A stretch of DNA of 16,241 nucleotides from CAZJOD01 sp964547525. GTDB taxonomy: Bacteria; Bacillota; Clostridia; JAAYHZ01. The notes beneath the pieces were generated by a model. It was not told where the DNA came from. It searched no databases and saw only the letters and a list, made by a program, of their open reading frames with translations. Shown here piece after piece: positions 14,520 through 16,241 of the stretch. Position 1 is the first letter of the stretch, and each line of letters starts with the position of its first letter. Made by a program: the position numbers and the translations under genes. Location of the stretch: positions 1 through 16,241 of the forward strand of contig CAZJOD010000086.1 of assembly GCA_964547525.1 (NCBI GenBank), given 5' to 3'.

Positions 14520-14625
14520 ATTTTTTTATTAACTGATCCTACCGGAATAACTATTTTTAGGTGAAGGTGTTTTCAATAATAAACATCAGGATGCCTTTTA
14601 AGCGGTATCAATACACACCGTTTAC

Positions 14626-14670
14626 TTAATAAGACCCGGGGACGCTCGATGCGACCGCGGGTCTTATTAA
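14626..14670. terminator. Terminator between mtnA and the EF-G-like gene
   Basis: TTAATAAGACCCG (14626-14638) pairs perfectly over 13 bp with 14658-14670. Inside it GG/CC and CGC/GCG extend the stem. It lies between two convergent genes and can serve both, though T runs are interrupted. Confidence 0.8.
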
Positions 14671-14691
14671 TATTCTTACATATTTTAATAA

Positions 14692-16143
14692 TTATTCGCT
14701 CTCTTTTTCCTTGGCAGCTTCGGCGATTATCTTCTCGCTAATATTCATAGGTACTTCTTCGTAACGCAAATATTCCATCTTAAACGAACCTCTGGCTTGT
14801 GTCATTGATCTGAGATCGGTGGCATACTTGAACATTTCGGACAACGGAACTTCAGCGGTAACCTTTTGCAATCCACCTGACAGCGGTTCCATACCGAGAA
14901 TTCTACCTCTTCTTTTATTCATATCTCCTATAACATCACCCAAATTTGCATCCGGGATAGTTATATCAGCTCTATAAATCGGCTCAAGTAAAACAGGATT
15001 AGCCATAGCGATACCCTTCTTGTATGATAAGCTTGCCGCTAATTTAAATGCCATTTCACTTGAATCTACAGGGTGGTAAGAACCGTCCATCAGAATCGCT
15101 TTAAGATTAACCACAGGATATCCTGCCAATACACCCTTTATAACGCTTTCTCTTAAACCTTTTTCTACAGCCGGGAAATAGTTCCTAGGTACCGATCCGC
15201 CGAATACTTGCTCTTCGAAAATCAAATCATCCGATACCGCAGGTTCAAATGTTATAAACACATGTCCGTATTGACCGTGTCCACCGGATTGTTTCTTATG
15301 TTTACCTTCAACCCTTTCAACCTTCTTTTTAATAGTCTCACGATACGGCACTTTAGGATCAACCAGTCTAACGTCAACACCGAATTTAGCTTTTAATTTA
15401 CTGGTGATAACATCCAAGTGCTGGTCACCTATACCCTTTATAAGTGTTTGCCTTGTTTCGGTATTTATTTCTACTTTAAACGTCGGATCTTCATCAAGCA
15501 ATCTTTGCAGTCCGGATCCGATCTTTTCTTCATCGCCTTTTGCTACCGGTTCAACTGCTAAAGACAGAGCCGGTTCGGGGAATTTAATTTTACTTAAAAT
15601 AACTTTTTTAGCCGATGTGCATAATGTGTCGTTTGTGTTGGTAGCTTGAAGTTTGGTTAACGCACCTATATCCCCTGCAATGATCTTATTAGTATTGATT
15701 TGTTGTTTTCCCATAGGGAAAAATAATTGAGAAATTTTTTCGTTTCTTTCCGAGTTGGAATTAAAAAGTTGAATATCGGAAGTCATTGTACCGGAAAAAA
15801 CTTTGAACATTGAAATTTTTCCCACAAACGGGTCGGCAATTGTCTTAAATACAAGTGCGGATAATTTTTCATTTTCCGAAGCTTCCAATTCTATTACATC
15901 TTTAGAATCAACCGTTGTCACTTTGACAGTTTTTCTAACATCGGGAGACGGTAATAAATTTATAATTGCTTTCGCTAACAAATCTACTCCCATTCCGAGC
16001 TCCGCGGCACCACAGAAAACCGGACAAATGGTTCCGTCGGTTATACCTTGTGACAACCCCTTATTAATTTCACTTTGAGTAAACGCTTCACCTTCGAAAT
16101 ATTTCTCCATTAACGCTTCGTCGGTTTCTGCGATAGCTTCCAT
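14692..16143 (-). CDS. Elongation factor G-like protein, GTPase N-terminus missing
   Basis: The 483 residues cover the end of the G domain and domains II-V of an EF-G-family translation GTPase. The family start region with P-loop, DxxG and NKxD motifs is absent. Visible are the G5-like ICPVFCGAA (about 39-47), domain II with KTIADPFVGKISMFKVFSG, domain IV with KKQSGGHGQYGHV (about 295) and domain V ending in the TQARGSF block. The HGQYGHV form is typical of the second EF-G paralogue (FusA2-like), not the canonical EF-G, as I recall. The ATG at 16143 is an internal Met of the family (normally preceded by A-L in a helix). In-frame upstream codons to 16241 show no EF-G similarity and contain stops, so the gene is truncated or the contig end is chimeric. 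Confidence 0.85.
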   Translation of the reverse strand: MEAIAETDEALMEKYFEGEAFTQSEINKGLSQGITDGTICPVFCGAAELGMGVDLLAKAIINLLPSPDVRKTVKVTTVDSKDVIELEASENEKLSALVFKTIADPFVGKISMFKVFSGTMTSDIQLFNSNSERNEKISQLFFPMGKQQINTNKIIAGDIGALTKLQATNTNDTLCTSAKKVILSKIKFPEPALSLAVEPVAKGDEEKIGSGLQRLLDEDPTFKVEINTETRQTLIKGIGDQHLDVITSKLKAKFGVDVRLVDPKVPYRETIKKKVERVEGKHKKQSGGHGQYGHVFITFEPAVSDDLIFEEQVFGGSVPRNYFPAVEKGLRESVIKGVLAGYPVVNLKAILMDGSYHPVDSSEMAFKLAASLSYKKGIAMANPVLLEPIYRADITIPDANLGDVIGDMNKRRGRILGMEPLSGGLQKVTAEVPLSEMFKYATDLRSMTQARGSFKMEYLRYEEVPMNISEKIIAEAAKEKESE

Positions 16144-16241
16144 AAAACCTACACGGATTTGTAGAAAATGAAATACCAGGTACGCCGGACCCGGGATTTG
16201 TTTGTTTTTACCCTTTACAAATTAGAAGCGTTAATTTTCCA
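16144..16241. other. Unexplained sequence replacing the EF-G 5' end
   Basis: This stretch should encode EF-G residues but no minus-strand frame resembles them, and all three have stops. A + strand frame from 16146 stays open to the window end (reading FVENEIPGTPDPGFVCFYPL in part) without a start codon. I do not recognise it. Confidence 0.4.

Noticed and set aside
14564..14600. Second terminator after mtnA
   Set aside because: The possible stem AAGGTGTTT/AAACATC with AAGG/CCTT is broken by unpaired bases and is much weaker than 14626-14670.
1..16241. CRISPR array, tRNA or rRNA genes
   Set aside because: No regularly spaced repeats and no tRNA or rRNA signatures other than the tmRNA acceptor domain were seen.

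Overview
The window looks like a low-GC Gram-positive anaerobe of the class Clostridia. The reasons are AT-rich DNA, strong Shine-Dalgarno sites with TTG and GTG starts, the ctsR-mcsA-mcsB-clpC-radA gene order, a CtsR heptad operator and a clostridial-type MazG-like protein. A run of exactly 100 N flanked by two identical 55-base copies marks a short-read scaffold, probably a metagenome assembly. I cannot name a genus.

Layout. 1-445 holds the left part of an IS200/IS605-family element: a decayed tnpA on the minus strand with a chain of hairpins upstream. It lies just beyond the terminator of tmRNA (ssrA, 546-896, minus), whose tag reads ADNNVAYAA. smpB (902-1366, minus) ends five bases before the tmRNA and has a consensus promoter. 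Two single-gene + units follow: a zinc-ribbon membrane protein (1668-2066) and a MazG-like Cys-containing protein (2317-2727).

2759-8663 (minus) is the class III stress operon, transcribed ctsR, mcsA, mcsB, clpC, radA from one CtsR-boxed promoter. CtsR represses, McsA/McsB mark and regulate, ClpC unfolds substrates for ClpP, and RadA processes recombination intermediates. Two things are odd: clpC is broken by a one-base frameshift, and McsB lacks several residues normally needed for arginine kinase chemistry, although ClpC keeps its phosphoarginine-docking glutamates.

8945-9925 (minus) is a DUF4349 lipoprotein. Next is a small metabolic cluster: a DapA/NanA-family aldolase (+, 10165-11118), convergent with a two-gene minus operon of a sugar-phosphate isomerase/epimerase (12229-13011) and a YghZ-type aldo-keto reductase (11205-12194). 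mtnA (+, 13327-14519) is interrupted only by the artificial gap. The right end carries an EF-G-like gene (minus, 14692-16143) whose GTPase N-terminus is missing and replaced by 98 bases of unrelated sequence.

I did not find a convincing wholly new multi-gene system. The best leads are the altered McsB active site beside a frameshifted clpC, the hairpin chain of the IS200-like element abutting ssrA, and the dyad over the promoter of the isomerase/reductase operon.
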